Part shown: positions 1 through 7,011 of the stretch, one piece after another
How positions within the stretch are numbered: position 1 is the first letter of the stretch
Layout: every line of letters begins with the position of its first letter
Assembly: GCA_945872875.1 (NCBI GenBank)
Contig: CAMCBB010000008.1
Location: 1-29,330 of the forward strand
DNA from: Flavobacterium psychrophilum
GTDB taxonomy: Bacteria > Bacteroidota > Bacteroidia > Flavobacteriales > Flavobacteriaceae
Reading direction: 5' to 3'
Length of the DNA: 29,330 bases
Translations under genes and position numbers: made by a program
The notes under the pieces: model-generated
What the model was told of the DNA's origin: nothing
The model's database searches: none
What the model saw: the letters and a program-made list of their open reading frames with translations, nothing else

Positions 1-85
1 GATGTCACTTTTCGTCACGGCGAATGGGAAGGCCAACAACAAGACGCGAGCCAGGAGACCTGCCATTTACATTGAGTATCAAACT
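1..85 (+). promoter_or_regulatory. Cobalamin (B12) riboswitch aptamer, 5' part cut off by window edge
   Basis: The conserved core is visible: GGGAAGG at 26-32 and the B12 box GCGAGCCAGGAGACCTGCC at 46-64, which are hallmarks of cobalamin riboswitches. The 5' part of the aptamer (P1-P3 side) lies before base 1. The element sits 80-160 bases before a TonB-dependent receptor gene, the usual arrangement for B12-repressed uptake genes. By family knowledge, adenosyl- or other cobalamin binding lowers expression of the downstream receptor. The 3' boundary given is approximate. Confidence 0.88.
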
Positions 86-133
86 TTCGGGAAAAAAGGT
101 TTGGGTATGGGTAATTCTGTGCTTTTCTCCCAT
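80..133 (+). promoter_or_regulatory. Likely riboswitch expression platform: two hairpins before btuB
   Basis: Two hairpins follow the aptamer: CAAACTTT (80-87) with AAGGTTTG (96-103), and ATGGG (107-111) with CCCAT (129-133). Neither is followed by a T-run, so a classical intrinsic terminator is not seen and control at translation initiation is more likely. The stems end 28 bases before the chosen ATG at 162. The role is inferred from position. Confidence 0.5.
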
Positions 134-161
134 TATTAGTAAATTAGTACTAACCAAAAAA

Positions 162-2141
162 ATGAACAAAAATTTCATTCGCTTCAGTGCGTGTATGGCA
201 TTGGCGACCACTTGTGGCTATGCTCAAGTAAACGATTCAATTAAAACCAATTATGATTTTATTGATAAAGTAAAAGGAATTACGATTAAACAATTGGATG
301 AAGTAGTATTTTCGGATACTAAATTTTCTCAAAGCAAAGAAAAATCGGGGAAGGTAATCACCAAAATTACCGCTCTAGAACTCCAAAAAAAATCAGGTCA
401 ATCCTTAGCTAGTATTCTAAATTCTGTTACCGGAGTAGAAATTAATGGGACCCAATCGGCCAATGGTAAAAACCTAGGCTACTACATTCGAGGTGGAAAA
501 AACCAACAAGTATTAATTGTAATAGATGGCAACCCGGTGACGGATGCATCCGGAATTAGTCATGAATATGATTTGCGTTTGCTTCCTGTTGATCAAATTG
601 AGAGCATCGAGATCATGAAAGGCGCTGCAAGTACGCTTTATGGATCGGGTGCCGCTACAGCAGTGATAAATATCACATTGAAGAAATCTAGTAAAAAAGC
701 AATAGAAACTCTTATTTATTCTAGCGTTGGCACTAATAAAACAGCATCTAATCATAAATATAACGGTCAAGATTTTAACCAAGGTTTTTCTGTAAACGGA
801 ACTATTGATAAAGTGAATTATTTGGCATCGTTGAATAGTACAGAAACCAATGGAATGTCTCAAATTTCTGACTTAAATTCCGATTCAAATTATGATAAAG
901 ACCGATTTTCTCGAATTAATTATTTGTCTAAAATTGGGATTAAAGCATCCGATAAATTGACATTAAATTTCTTTGGAAATTATGATAAAGTCAATAATGA
1001 TTATGATTATCAGTTTGATAATACGGGTTTGAATGACACCGATTTGAATAAATCGAAAACCGAACAGTTTCGTTTTGGGTTTTCACCAAAATTTATTTAT
1101 GCTAAAGGAGAATTTAATTTGAATTCTAGTTTTAGTAAAATTCAGCGCAATTATCAAGAATGGAATTCTTGGACTAATGAGATAGATAACTCAAAATATG
1201 AATCAAGAAGCGTTTCAGTTGATGGATTTAATAAATATAAATTCAATCAAGAATTTATAATCATTACGGGATTAAGTTACCAATTTTTTGATATGAATAC
1301 TCAAACTCCTTATGGCGAATTGGCAAAAGAAGCGTCCAAATTTAATATGATAGACTCATATTTTTCTGGTGTTTATAGTTCTGATTTTGGTTTGAATGTT
1401 AATGCAGGAGCACGAATAAATATGCACAGCCAGTATGGAAATCAAGTGGTTTATAATATTAATCCATCCTTTAATATTGGTAAGGAAATTCCTTTTAAGC
1501 TTTTGGCTTCTTATAGTACCGCATTTGTAACGCCGAGTTTGTATCAATTGTATTCCGAATATGGAACAGCTTCTTTAACACCAGAAAAAAATACCACAAT
1601 AGAATCGGGATTTGAAGCCTTGTTTTTCAATAAGAAACTTACCCTAAATGCTGTTGGATTTTATCGCGAGCAAAATAATTCAATAGGTTCTGATGCAAAT
1701 TATAAATATTCCAATATTGAAGGTTTAAATAAAGCAAAAGGAGTAGAGGCAATGCTACAATATTCGTTTACAACTAATTTAAATTGCAATGTAAATTATA
1801 CATTTACACAAGTTGATGAAGCATTAAATCGATTGATTCCGAAGCATAAAGTAAATGCCTCAATTGATATTTCAGCAACAAAAAGGATGTTTTTTAATGT
1901 TAACTATCAATACGTAGATGACAGAAATGATACTTTTTATGATGGAAATTTATATGAGATTGTTCCTGCAAAATTGGGGTCTTACAAATTATTGAATGCT
2001 TTAGTCAAATTTGAAGTTATTTCTAATCGATTAAATGTTTTTGGAAATGTAACCAATGTATTTAATCAGGATTTCACTGAAAATAGCGGCTATTCTACTC
2101 GCGGCAGAAACTTTAATATAGGCCTAAACCTTAAACTTTAA
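162..2141 (+). CDS. btuB: TonB-dependent outer-membrane receptor, probably BtuB-type vitamin B12 transporter
   Basis: Outer-membrane active transporter of 659 residues. I start at ATG 162 because it gives a signal peptide (about residues 1-21, cut after GYA); the open frame reaches back to 24 but that part is riboswitch RNA. A TonB-box-like segment (LDEVVFSD, about 45-52) is followed by a plug domain with the typical stretch from IRGG through VLIVIDG, and then a 22-strand-type barrel rich in aromatic and Asn residues. The end (NVTNVFNQDF, then RGRNFNIGL) resembles the closing strands of siderophore/cobalamin receptors. Substrate assignment rests mainly on the upstream cobalamin riboswitch; the protein alone would only support a TonB-dependent receptor. 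It is expected to be repressed when B12 is plentiful. The next gene starts 75 bases on. Confidence 0.82.
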   Translation: MNKNFIRFSACMALATTCGYAQVNDSIKTNYDFIDKVKGITIKQLDEVVFSDTKFSQSKEKSGKVITKITALELQKKSGQSLASILNSVTGVEINGTQSANGKNLGYYIRGGKNQQVLIVIDGNPVTDASGISHEYDLRLLPVDQIESIEIMKGAASTLYGSGAATAVINITLKKSSKKAIETLIYSSVGTNKTASNHKYNGQDFNQGFSVNGTIDKVNYLASLNSTETNGMSQISDLNSDSNYDKDRFSRINYLSKIGIKASDKLTLNFFGNYDKVNNDYDYQFDNTGLNDTDLNKSKTEQFRFGFSPKFIYAKGEFNLNSSFSKIQRNYQEWNSWTNEIDNSKYESRSVSVDGFNKYKFNQEFIIITGLSYQFFDMNTQTPYGELAKEASKFNMIDSYFSGVYSSDFGLNVNAGARINMHSQYGNQVVYNINPSFNIGKEIPFKLLASYSTAFVTPSLYQLYSEYGTASLTPEKNTTIESGFEALFFNKKLTLNAVGFYREQNNSIGSDANYKYSNIEGLNKAKGVEAMLQYSFTTNLNCNVNYTFTQVDEALNRLIPKHKVNASIDISATKRMFFNVNYQYVDDRNDTFYDGNLYEIVPAKLGSYKLLNALVKFEVISNRLNVFGNVTNVFNQDFTENSGYSTRGRNFNIGLNLKL

Positions 2142-2216
2142 CCTTTTTTTATAACACGCTTTATTTTGTTTCTGTATTTTTGAATGATTCAATTAGTCAC
2201 ATAACAAAAAGAAATC

Positions 2217-2735
2217 ATGATCATAAATAGAATAGTAATTATCGTTTTGGCATTATTTTCTAATGCTTTTTTTGCACAATCGGCTTTTGATAAATTCGAA
2301 AATCAAGAGGATATTAATTCAATTTTAGTTAATAAAAAGATGTTTTCAATGTTGAGTAATGTTGAAGCAAATGACAAAGAAACGCAGCAATATATTAACC
2401 TGATAAAGAAATTAGATAACTTAAAAGTTTTCATTACTTCGAGCGATGAGAAAAGCAGTGACATGAAAATGGAAGCAGATAAATACTCAAAAACTGCTGG
2501 ATTGAATGAGTTAATGAAAATGAATGAAAACGGAAAATTGGTAAAAATATATGTTAGACCTGGAGCATCAGAAAGTGAAGTAAAAGAATTGTTGCTTTTT
2601 ATGGATGGATCAGGAAAAGATGAAAGTGTATTGATGTCAATTACCGGAAGTTTTGATTTAAATGAGATTTCATCCTTAACCGATAAAATGAAATTACCGG
2701 GAGGCGCTGAATTGAAGAAATTAAGTAAAAAGTAA
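2217..2735 (+). CDS. DUF4252 family secreted protein
   Basis: A 172-residue protein with a signal peptide (residues 1-20, ending FFAQ). The mature part has the pattern of DUF4252: an N-terminal segment ending in a repeated Met/Lys-rich helix, a central strand LKVFITSSDE, and the C-terminal LVKIYVRPG followed by VLMSITGSFDLNEISSLT. The function of the family is not known; members are common exported proteins in Flavobacteriia. There is no Cys at the signal cleavage site, so it is probably not a lipoprotein. A -7-like TATTTTTG lies at 2175-2182 with no clear -33 element, so it may have its own promoter or be read through from the receptor gene 75 bases upstream. It ends at a strong bidirectional terminator shared with the convergent carotenoid operon. 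Confidence 0.75.
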   Translation: MIINRIVIIVLALFSNAFFAQSAFDKFENQEDINSILVNKKMFSMLSNVEANDKETQQYINLIKKLDNLKVFITSSDEKSSDMKMEADKYSKTAGLNELMKMNENGKLVKIYVRPGASESEVKELLLFMDGSGKDESVLMSITGSFDLNEISSLTDKMKLPGGAELKKLSKK

Positions 2736-2747
2736 ATTTTAAATTAT

Positions 2748-2784
2748 AAAAAAAGTCCCGATGTTTTCATCGGGATTTTTTTTA
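2748..2784. terminator. Bidirectional intrinsic terminator
   Basis: Stem TCCCGATG (2756-2763), loop TTTT, CATCGGGA (2768-2775), with an A-run before and a T-run after, so it can stop transcription from both sides. It lies between the DUF4252 gene and the convergent crtZ, whose stop codon is inside the T-run. Confidence 0.9.
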
Positions 2785-3225
2785 TTTTTTGAAGTATTTA
2801 AAAGGAACAACTAGCATTCCAAAACATTCTCCATCTTCTTTGCCAATGTGTTTGTGGTGCATTTTATGCGCTCTACGAACGGCACGAGAATATCTATTGT
2901 CAGCATTTCTAAATAATTTAAATCGTTGGTGAATAAAAATATCATGCACCATAAAATAAGCCAATCCATAGGCAAAAATTCCTAATCCTACTGCAATTCC
3001 TAGCTCAAAAATACCTTTTTGCCAAAGTAAAAAACAGCCAACGCTAACAACCGCATAAAAAATAAAAAAAGCATCATTTCTTTCAAACCAAGAATTGTGG
3101 TCTTTCTTGTGGTGATCTGCGTGAAGTACCCAAAGAAATCCGTGCATGATGTATTTGTGGCTAAACCAAGCCATAAATTCCATAATGCAAAAGGTAAGAA
3201 AAAAAACTACAATTTGAAGTATCAT
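2782..3225 (-). CDS. crtZ: Beta-carotene hydroxylase (CrtZ family)
   Basis: A 147-residue membrane di-iron hydroxylase of the sterol desaturase/carotene hydroxylase superfamily, expected to hydroxylate the beta-ionone rings of beta-carotene to give zeaxanthin. All four His clusters are present: HKYIMH (23-28), HADHHKKDH (35-43), HDIFIH (94-99) and HKMHHKH (120-126). Hydrophobic segments at about 2-18, 53-68 and 72-92 fit an integral membrane protein. Length is normal for short bacterial CrtZ. It is the last gene of the operon, 12 bases after crtB. Its substrate needs a lycopene cyclase, which is not encoded in this window. Identity is secure at family level; the exact xanthophyll product is inferred. 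Confidence 0.92.
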   Translation of the reverse strand: MILQIVVFFLTFCIMEFMAWFSHKYIMHGFLWVLHADHHKKDHNSWFERNDAFFIFYAVVSVGCFLLWQKGIFELGIAVGLGIFAYGLAYFMVHDIFIHQRFKLFRNADNRYSRAVRRAHKMHHKHIGKEDGECFGMLVVPFKYFKK

Positions 3226-3237
3226 GATTGAATAGGA

Positions 3238-4077
3238 TTAAATACTATTTAACTTATAACTAAAATAACATTTTGCAAATAATTGCATTTTTTGGTAGTC
3301 GGAAACACGAATTCTAGTGTTTTTTATTTCTTCCGAAGGTGTTTTCTTTAATTTTGAAAGTAACTTTTTATAATAAATATAAGCAGTGTAAACTCCAAAT
3401 TTAGCCTCAATTGGCAAATTTATTATTCCTTGGTAGCTGGCTTCAAAGTCGGCTTCAATTTCAGAAATAATATTTTGTTTTGAAGTTTCATCCAATTTTG
3501 TCAAATCAGTATTTGGAAAATATGTTCGACTTAAATCTTCGTAATCAGCTTTCAAATCTCTTAGGAAATTAACTTTTTGAAAAGCTGAACCCAATCGCAT
3601 AGCTCCTTCTTTTAATTCTTGATATTTTGTATCATCACCATTCACAAATACCTTTAAACACATTAAACCAACTACATCTGCCGATCCGTATATGTATTCT
3701 TTGTATTCTGCATCGGTATTATAATTTGTTTTTACTAAATCCATTTTCATGCTTTTCATGAAAGCCGCAATTAAATCATCAGGAATATGAAACTTGTGAA
3801 CGGTATGTTGAAATGAGTTTAATATTGGATTCAAACTAATTTTGTTTTCCAATGCAGCGGCCAAATCTTTTTCGAATAAATCAAATAATTCTTCTTTGTT
3901 GTAATCGTGAAAAGAATCTACTATTTCATCGGCAAATCTTACAAAGCCATAAATATTATAAATGTCCTGTCTAATGGTAGGAGCAAGCATTTTTACTGCA
4001 GAAGTAAACGAAGTGCTGTAGGTACGAGTTACATTTTTACTGCATTCAAATGAGACGGTATCAAATAATGATTTCAT
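3238..4077 (-). CDS. crtB: Phytoene synthase
   Basis: A 279-residue squalene/phytoene synthase, joining two geranylgeranyl diphosphates head-to-head into phytoene, the first committed carotenoid step. Both Asp-rich Mg-diphosphate sites are seen: DEIVD (50-54) and the RD..AD region (D174, D178) in NFLRDLKADYED. The region YIYGSADVVGLM (128-139) corresponds to the conserved segment between them. Length is typical. It sits 14 bases after crtI and 12 before crtZ, so it is co-transcribed with them. No GGPP synthase gene is nearby, so precursor supply must be encoded elsewhere. Confidence 0.95.
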   Translation of the reverse strand: MKSLFDTVSFECSKNVTRTYSTSFTSAVKMLAPTIRQDIYNIYGFVRFADEIVDSFHDYNKEELFDLFEKDLAAALENKISLNPILNSFQHTVHKFHIPDDLIAAFMKSMKMDLVKTNYNTDAEYKEYIYGSADVVGLMCLKVFVNGDDTKYQELKEGAMRLGSAFQKVNFLRDLKADYEDLSRTYFPNTDLTKLDETSKQNIISEIEADFEASYQGIINLPIEAKFGVYTAYIYYKKLLSKLKKTPSEEIKNTRIRVSDYQKMQLFAKCYFSYKLNSI

Positions 4078-4091
4078 ATTTATCTAAAATT

Positions 4092-5552
4092 TCACCAATT
4101 TTTATTTATTAAATCGGCAACCAATTTTCCAGAAATTAATGCTGGAGGAACTCCAGGCCCTGGTACCGTTAATTGCCCTGTAAAATATAAACTTTTCACC
4201 TTTTTACTTTTTAATTTAGGCCTTAAAAATGCAGTTTGTAACAGCGTATTTGCCATTCCATAGGCATTTCCTTTGTATGAATTATAGTCCTTAATAAAAT
4301 CATTAACGCAAAAAGATTCGATAAATATAATATTATTTTTTATTTCCTGCTTGGTTAATTTTTCCAAACGGGTAATAATTTTATCAAAATATTTTTCCCT
4401 TAATTCAGGAGTATCATCTAATCCTGGAGCAAGAGGAATTAAAAATATAGCTGCTTCTTTTCCGGATGGAGCTGAATTCGTATCGGTTTTTGAGGGGAAA
4501 CTTGCGTAAAATAATGGTTCATCTGGCCACTTAGGATTATCATAAATATCTTGCGCATGAACATCAAAATCTACATCAAAAAATAAAGAATGGTGTTCTA
4601 CATTTTCTACTTTTTTATCCAATCCAACATAAAATAGAAGTGAAGAAGGAGCAAAGGTCTTTTTATCCCAATATTTTTCAGAATAGGCTCGGTGTTTTAT
4701 ATCCAATAAAGTTTCAGAGTGGTGGTAATCTGCTCCTGAAAGAACTACATCGGCAGTAATATATTTTCCGTTAACAATAATTCCAACGGCTTTGCCATTT
4801 TCAACTTCTATTTTTTCAATATTAGAATTTGTGTGAATGGTTACACCAAGTTCTTTAGCCAATTTTTCCATAGCTAGTATTACTGAATACATTCCGTTTT
4901 TTGGGTGAAATGTTCCTAAACCAAAATCGGCAAAATTCATAAAGCTATAAAATGAGGGCGTGTCTGAAGGTTTAGCTCCTAAAAACAATACTGGAAATTC
5001 TAGTATTTGAACTAATTTTTTGTTTGTAAAGCGTCTGCGAATGTCTTTAGAAATGTTACCAAAAAACTGATTTACTTTCAATGCAGTTTCTACTGTTACC
5101 AATTCCATTGGAGAAACTCCTGGGCGATAAACCAAGTCTTTAATGGCAATGTCATAGTTGCTTTGTGCCTCTTTCATGAAGGCTTGCAACTTGGCTCCGC
5201 TTCCTTTTTCGATGGATTCGAAAGTGGTTATAATTTCTGGTAAATTATCGGCAATGGTAACAAAATCAAGTTCCCCAAAATACACTTGGTATGCAGGTGA
5301 AAGCTTAATTAGTTCATAATAATCAGAAGGCTTTTTGCCAAAATCGGCAAAAAATCGTTCAAAAACATCGGGCATCCAGTACCATGTTGGACCAATATCA
5401 AATGTAAATCCGTCTTTCTTTAGCTGCCTTGCTCTTCCGCCTATGGTGTCATTTTTTTCATAAATAGTTACGGAGTTTCCTTGTTGTGCCAAATAGCAGC
5501 TTGCCGCCAATGCAGAAAATCCAGAACCTATGATTTTGATGTCTTTATTCAT
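4092..5552 (-). CDS. crtI: Phytoene desaturase (CrtI family)
   Basis: A 486-residue FAD-dependent desaturase converting phytoene stepwise to lycopene. The N-terminus has the dinucleotide-binding fold: IIGSGFSALAA (7-17), then the acidic end of the second strand (YEK, 31-33) and IGGRARQ (37-43). The third glycine of the usual GxGxxG is Ala14, a variant I believe is common in this clade. The C-terminal carotenoid-oxidase signature is seen as YFTGQLTVPGPGVPPALISG. Length fits CrtI. It lies 18 bases downstream of the MerR-type regulator and 14 upstream of crtB, making the order regulator-crtI-crtB-crtZ. Confidence 0.95.
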   Translation of the reverse strand: MNKDIKIIGSGFSALAASCYLAQQGNSVTIYEKNDTIGGRARQLKKDGFTFDIGPTWYWMPDVFERFFADFGKKPSDYYELIKLSPAYQVYFGELDFVTIADNLPEIITTFESIEKGSGAKLQAFMKEAQSNYDIAIKDLVYRPGVSPMELVTVETALKVNQFFGNISKDIRRRFTNKKLVQILEFPVLFLGAKPSDTPSFYSFMNFADFGLGTFHPKNGMYSVILAMEKLAKELGVTIHTNSNIEKIEVENGKAVGIIVNGKYITADVVLSGADYHHSETLLDIKHRAYSEKYWDKKTFAPSSLLFYVGLDKKVENVEHHSLFFDVDFDVHAQDIYDNPKWPDEPLFYASFPSKTDTNSAPSGKEAAIFLIPLAPGLDDTPELREKYFDKIITRLEKLTKQEIKNNIIFIESFCVNDFIKDYNSYKGNAYGMANTLLQTAFLRPKLKSKKVKSLYFTGQLTVPGPGVPPALISGKLVADLINKNW

Positions 5553-5570
5553 TTTATTATGGAAATGGAA

Positions 5571-6467
5571 TTATAATTCCTCTACAAATTCATGTATGTT
5601 TTGAAATACGCGAACGGTTTCGTTGCGTAATTTTTCATCTATGTTTTGGGCATTTCTGCCGATGAACCAAATTTTAGAATCTTTTTCTAATATTTGTTCT
5701 TTAACTTCGTCCAAATAAGAGTCAAGAAATTCTTTATTAGGCTCCACCGTAGTATAACAAACATATACAATGTTATTGAAATATTTTTTTAAATCTTTCA
5801 AACTATCTACAGGAACGCTTTCACCTAGGTAAATTGATTTGTATCCACTTAAGATGATTTCATAATTAAGATACATCAACCCTAGCTCATGAACTTCATC
5901 TGAAGGAAGATAGAGTACAAATATTTTATCGTCTTTGGTAGGAACATTGTTTTGAATTTTTTCAGTGTTTACCCAAATTTTCAACTTAATTAAATAGCTA
6001 ATAAAATGTTCGTGCGCTGGACTAATTGTTTCTGCTTGCCATAAAAATCCAATTTCTTCCATAAGTGGAATAAACACTTCAAAAAATACTTCTCTAAATG
6101 ATTTTTCAGAAAGTAAATTATTATAAGTATCTAGAAATAATTTTTGATCAAAGTTCATCATTGCCATTTTAAAAGAGCTAATCGCATGATTCTTGGCGCT
6201 TTTATTTGAAATTATTTCGCTTACTAATACCGGTATTTTTTCGGGAGATAACTTTGAAATCTTGGAGATTTTATAACCATAATCGTGTAAAAGGGTAATA
6301 TTAAGTATTTTTTGCAACCCTTTTAAATCATAATAACGAATGTTGGTATCGGTTCGAAGTGGCTCTAATACATTGTATCTTTTTTCCCAAATACGAATGG
6401 TATGTGCTTTTATCCCAGTTAGATTTTCTAGGTCTTTAATACTAAAAGTATTCTTTACATTACTCAT
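5571..6467 (-). CDS. MerR-family regulator with B12-binding-like domain (CarH/LitR-like)
   Basis: A 298-residue regulator heading the carotenoid operon. Residues 8-75 form a MerR winged helix-turn-helix (TFSIKDLENLTGIKAHTIR, then WEKRY). A helical bundle follows, with W143-x9-E153-H154 (WQAETISPAHEH), the W-x9-EH signature of CarH-type cobalamin-binding domains. A Rossmann-like C-terminal part has ExHxxG at 191-196 (EVHELG) and SGYKSIYLGESVP at 207-219, as in B12-binding domains. H193 would be the lower axial ligand. The residue after W143 is Gln, where Thermus CarH has the His used as upper light-state ligand. I chose ATG 6467 because an in-frame TTG at 6488 lies inside the promoter -7 box. 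Likely represses the crt genes in the dark in a B12-dependent way; that is inference. Confidence 0.85.
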   Translation of the reverse strand: MSNVKNTFSIKDLENLTGIKAHTIRIWEKRYNVLEPLRTDTNIRYYDLKGLQKILNITLLHDYGYKISKISKLSPEKIPVLVSEIISNKSAKNHAISSFKMAMMNFDQKLFLDTYNNLLSEKSFREVFFEVFIPLMEEIGFLWQAETISPAHEHFISYLIKLKIWVNTEKIQNNVPTKDDKIFVLYLPSDEVHELGLMYLNYEIILSGYKSIYLGESVPVDSLKDLKKYFNNIVYVCYTTVEPNKEFLDSYLDEVKEQILEKDSKIWFIGRNAQNIDEKLRNETVRVFQNIHEFVEEL

Positions 6468-6475
6468 GGCTAATT

Positions 6476-6516
6476 TTTTGTTTAACAAAAGTAATAAAAA
6501 AAGTGAACAAAACGAA
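6476..6516 (-). promoter_or_regulatory. Candidate operator: 15-bp palindrome plus 11-bp-phased AACAAAA repeats
   Basis: TTTTGTT-T-AACAAAA (6476-6490) is a perfect 7-1-7 palindrome over the -7 box. AACAAAA recurs at 6484-6490 and 6506-6512, exactly 22 bases apart, with a looser A-rich unit between at 11 bases. Known CarH operators are built from 11-bp direct repeats, so this may be the autoregulatory site. The DNA is A-rich, which raises the chance of coincidence. Confidence 0.35.
6486..6493 (-). promoter_or_regulatory. -7 promoter element (TAnnTTTG) of the regulator-crtIBZ operon
   Basis: TACTTTTG on the minus strand, 18 bases before the ATG of the MerR-type regulator. It matches the Bacteroidota -7 consensus TAnnTTTG. 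An upstream TTTG exists, but its spacing of 14 is shorter than the usual 19-20, so the -33 half is doubtful. The element overlaps a palindrome at 6476-6490. Confidence 0.6.
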
Positions 6517-6535
6517 AATTAATTATGTATTTATT

Positions 6536-6576
6536 TAAACAAAAAGTCCAAAACATTGTTTTGGACTTTTTGTTTA
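6536..6576. terminator. Perfect 19-bp hairpin ending the tRNA cluster
   Basis: Bases 6536-6554 pair without mismatch with 6558-6576, leaving a 3-base loop (ATT). On the minus strand the second arm carries the T-tract GGACTTTTTGTTT, as expected for an intrinsic terminator. It starts 4 bases after the 3' end of tRNA-Leu and shields the crt-operon promoter from tRNA transcription. Confidence 0.85.
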
Positions 6577-6579
6577 TCG

Positions 6580-6661
6580 TGACCACGATCAGATTCGAAC
6601 TGACACGTCTTGCAACACCACCCCCTCAAGATGGCGAGTCTACCAATTTCTCCACGTGGCC
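6580..6661 (-). tRNA. tRNA-Leu (anticodon GAG)
   Basis: 82-nt cloverleaf on the minus strand. The acceptor stem GGCCACG pairs with CGTGGTC, with discriminator A at 6580. The D-stem is GAG/CTC, the anticodon stem CCATC/GGTGG with loop TTGAGGG (anticodon GAG, reading CTC/CTT), then a long variable arm as in class II tRNAs, and the T arm GTCAG-TTCGAAT-CTGAT. CCA is not encoded. It is the last gene of the cluster. Confidence 0.95.
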
Positions 6662-6667
6662 ATAAAT

Positions 6668-6699
6668 AAAAAAAGTCAAGCTTTAGCTCGACTTTTTTT
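6668..6699 (-). terminator. Terminator-like hairpin between tRNA-Lys and tRNA-Leu
   Basis: AAAAAAAGTC-A-AGC pairs with GCT-C-GACTTTTTTT, with one A/C mismatch and a 4-base loop. It could stop part of the transcription after the tRNA-Lys genes or act as an RNA-processing signal. No separate promoter for tRNA-Leu is evident, so full termination here seems unlikely. Confidence 0.5.
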
Positions 6700-6700
6700 G

Positions 6701-6773
6701 TGACCCGACTGGGGCTCGAACCCAGGACCCCATCATTAAAAGTGATGTGCTCTACCAACTGAGCTATCGAGTC
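6701..6773 (-). tRNA. tRNA-Lys (anticodon TTT), copy 2
   Basis: 73-nt cloverleaf: acceptor GACTCGA with TCGGGTC, discriminator A at 6701, D-loop CAGTTGGTAGAG, anticodon stem CATCA/TGATG with loop CTTTTAA (anticodon TTT), T-loop TTCGAGC. CCA is not encoded. Identical in sequence to the copy at 6812-6884. Confidence 0.96.
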
Positions 6774-6811
6774 ATTGCGTTCTGGTTTTTTAAAGACTGA
6801 AGTCATTTTAG

Positions 6812-6884
6812 TGACCCGACTGGGGCTCGAACCCAGGACCCCATCATTAAAAGTGATGTGCTCTACCAACTGAGCTATCGAGTC
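6812..6884 (-). tRNA. tRNA-Lys (anticodon TTT), copy 1
   Basis: Identical to the downstream tRNA-Lys: 73 nt, anticodon loop CTTTTAA, acceptor pair GACTCGA/TCGGGTC, no encoded CCA. It is the first gene of the cluster, about 25 bases after a well-formed promoter. Confidence 0.96.
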
Positions 6885-6910
6885 TTTTTTATTTTCCTTG
6901 AACGCGGGTG

Positions 6911-6942
6911 CAAATATATGACGATATTATTTATTTTTCAAA
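6911..6942 (-). promoter_or_regulatory. Promoter of the tRNA-Lys-Lys-Leu cluster
   Basis: On the minus strand, TTTG (6942-6939) is followed after exactly 20 bases by TATATTTG (6918-6911), the full Bacteroidota -33/-7 arrangement. A GC-rich stretch (GCACCCGCG) follows before the first tRNA. This is the best promoter in the window. Confidence 0.8.
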
Positions 6943-6954
6943 GCAATTTTGTTT

Positions 6955-6962
6955 TAAATTTG
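6955..6962 (+). promoter_or_regulatory. -7 promoter element for aroK
   Basis: TAAATTTG matches TAnnTTTG, 49 bases before the aroK ATG. No clear TTTG at -33. It is divergent from the tRNA promoter; the two elements are about 40 bases apart. Confidence 0.45.
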
Positions 6963-7011
6963 CCTTTTTTTATTAATTACTCTTAATGCCTTATTATATA
7001 AGGTTTTATCT

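Noticed and set aside
24..161. Longer N-terminus for the TonB receptor from base 24
   Set aside because: This stretch is riboswitch RNA, and the ATG at 162 gives a proper signal peptide.
6531..6869. A 112-codon minus-strand open frame with internal repetition
   Set aside because: It runs through the two tRNA-Lys genes and tRNA-Leu; the repeated peptide is just the duplicated tRNA read as protein.
6701..6884. Two direct repeats that could hint at a CRISPR-like array
   Set aside because: They are identical tRNA-Lys genes with clear cloverleaf and anticodon; no third unit or spacers.
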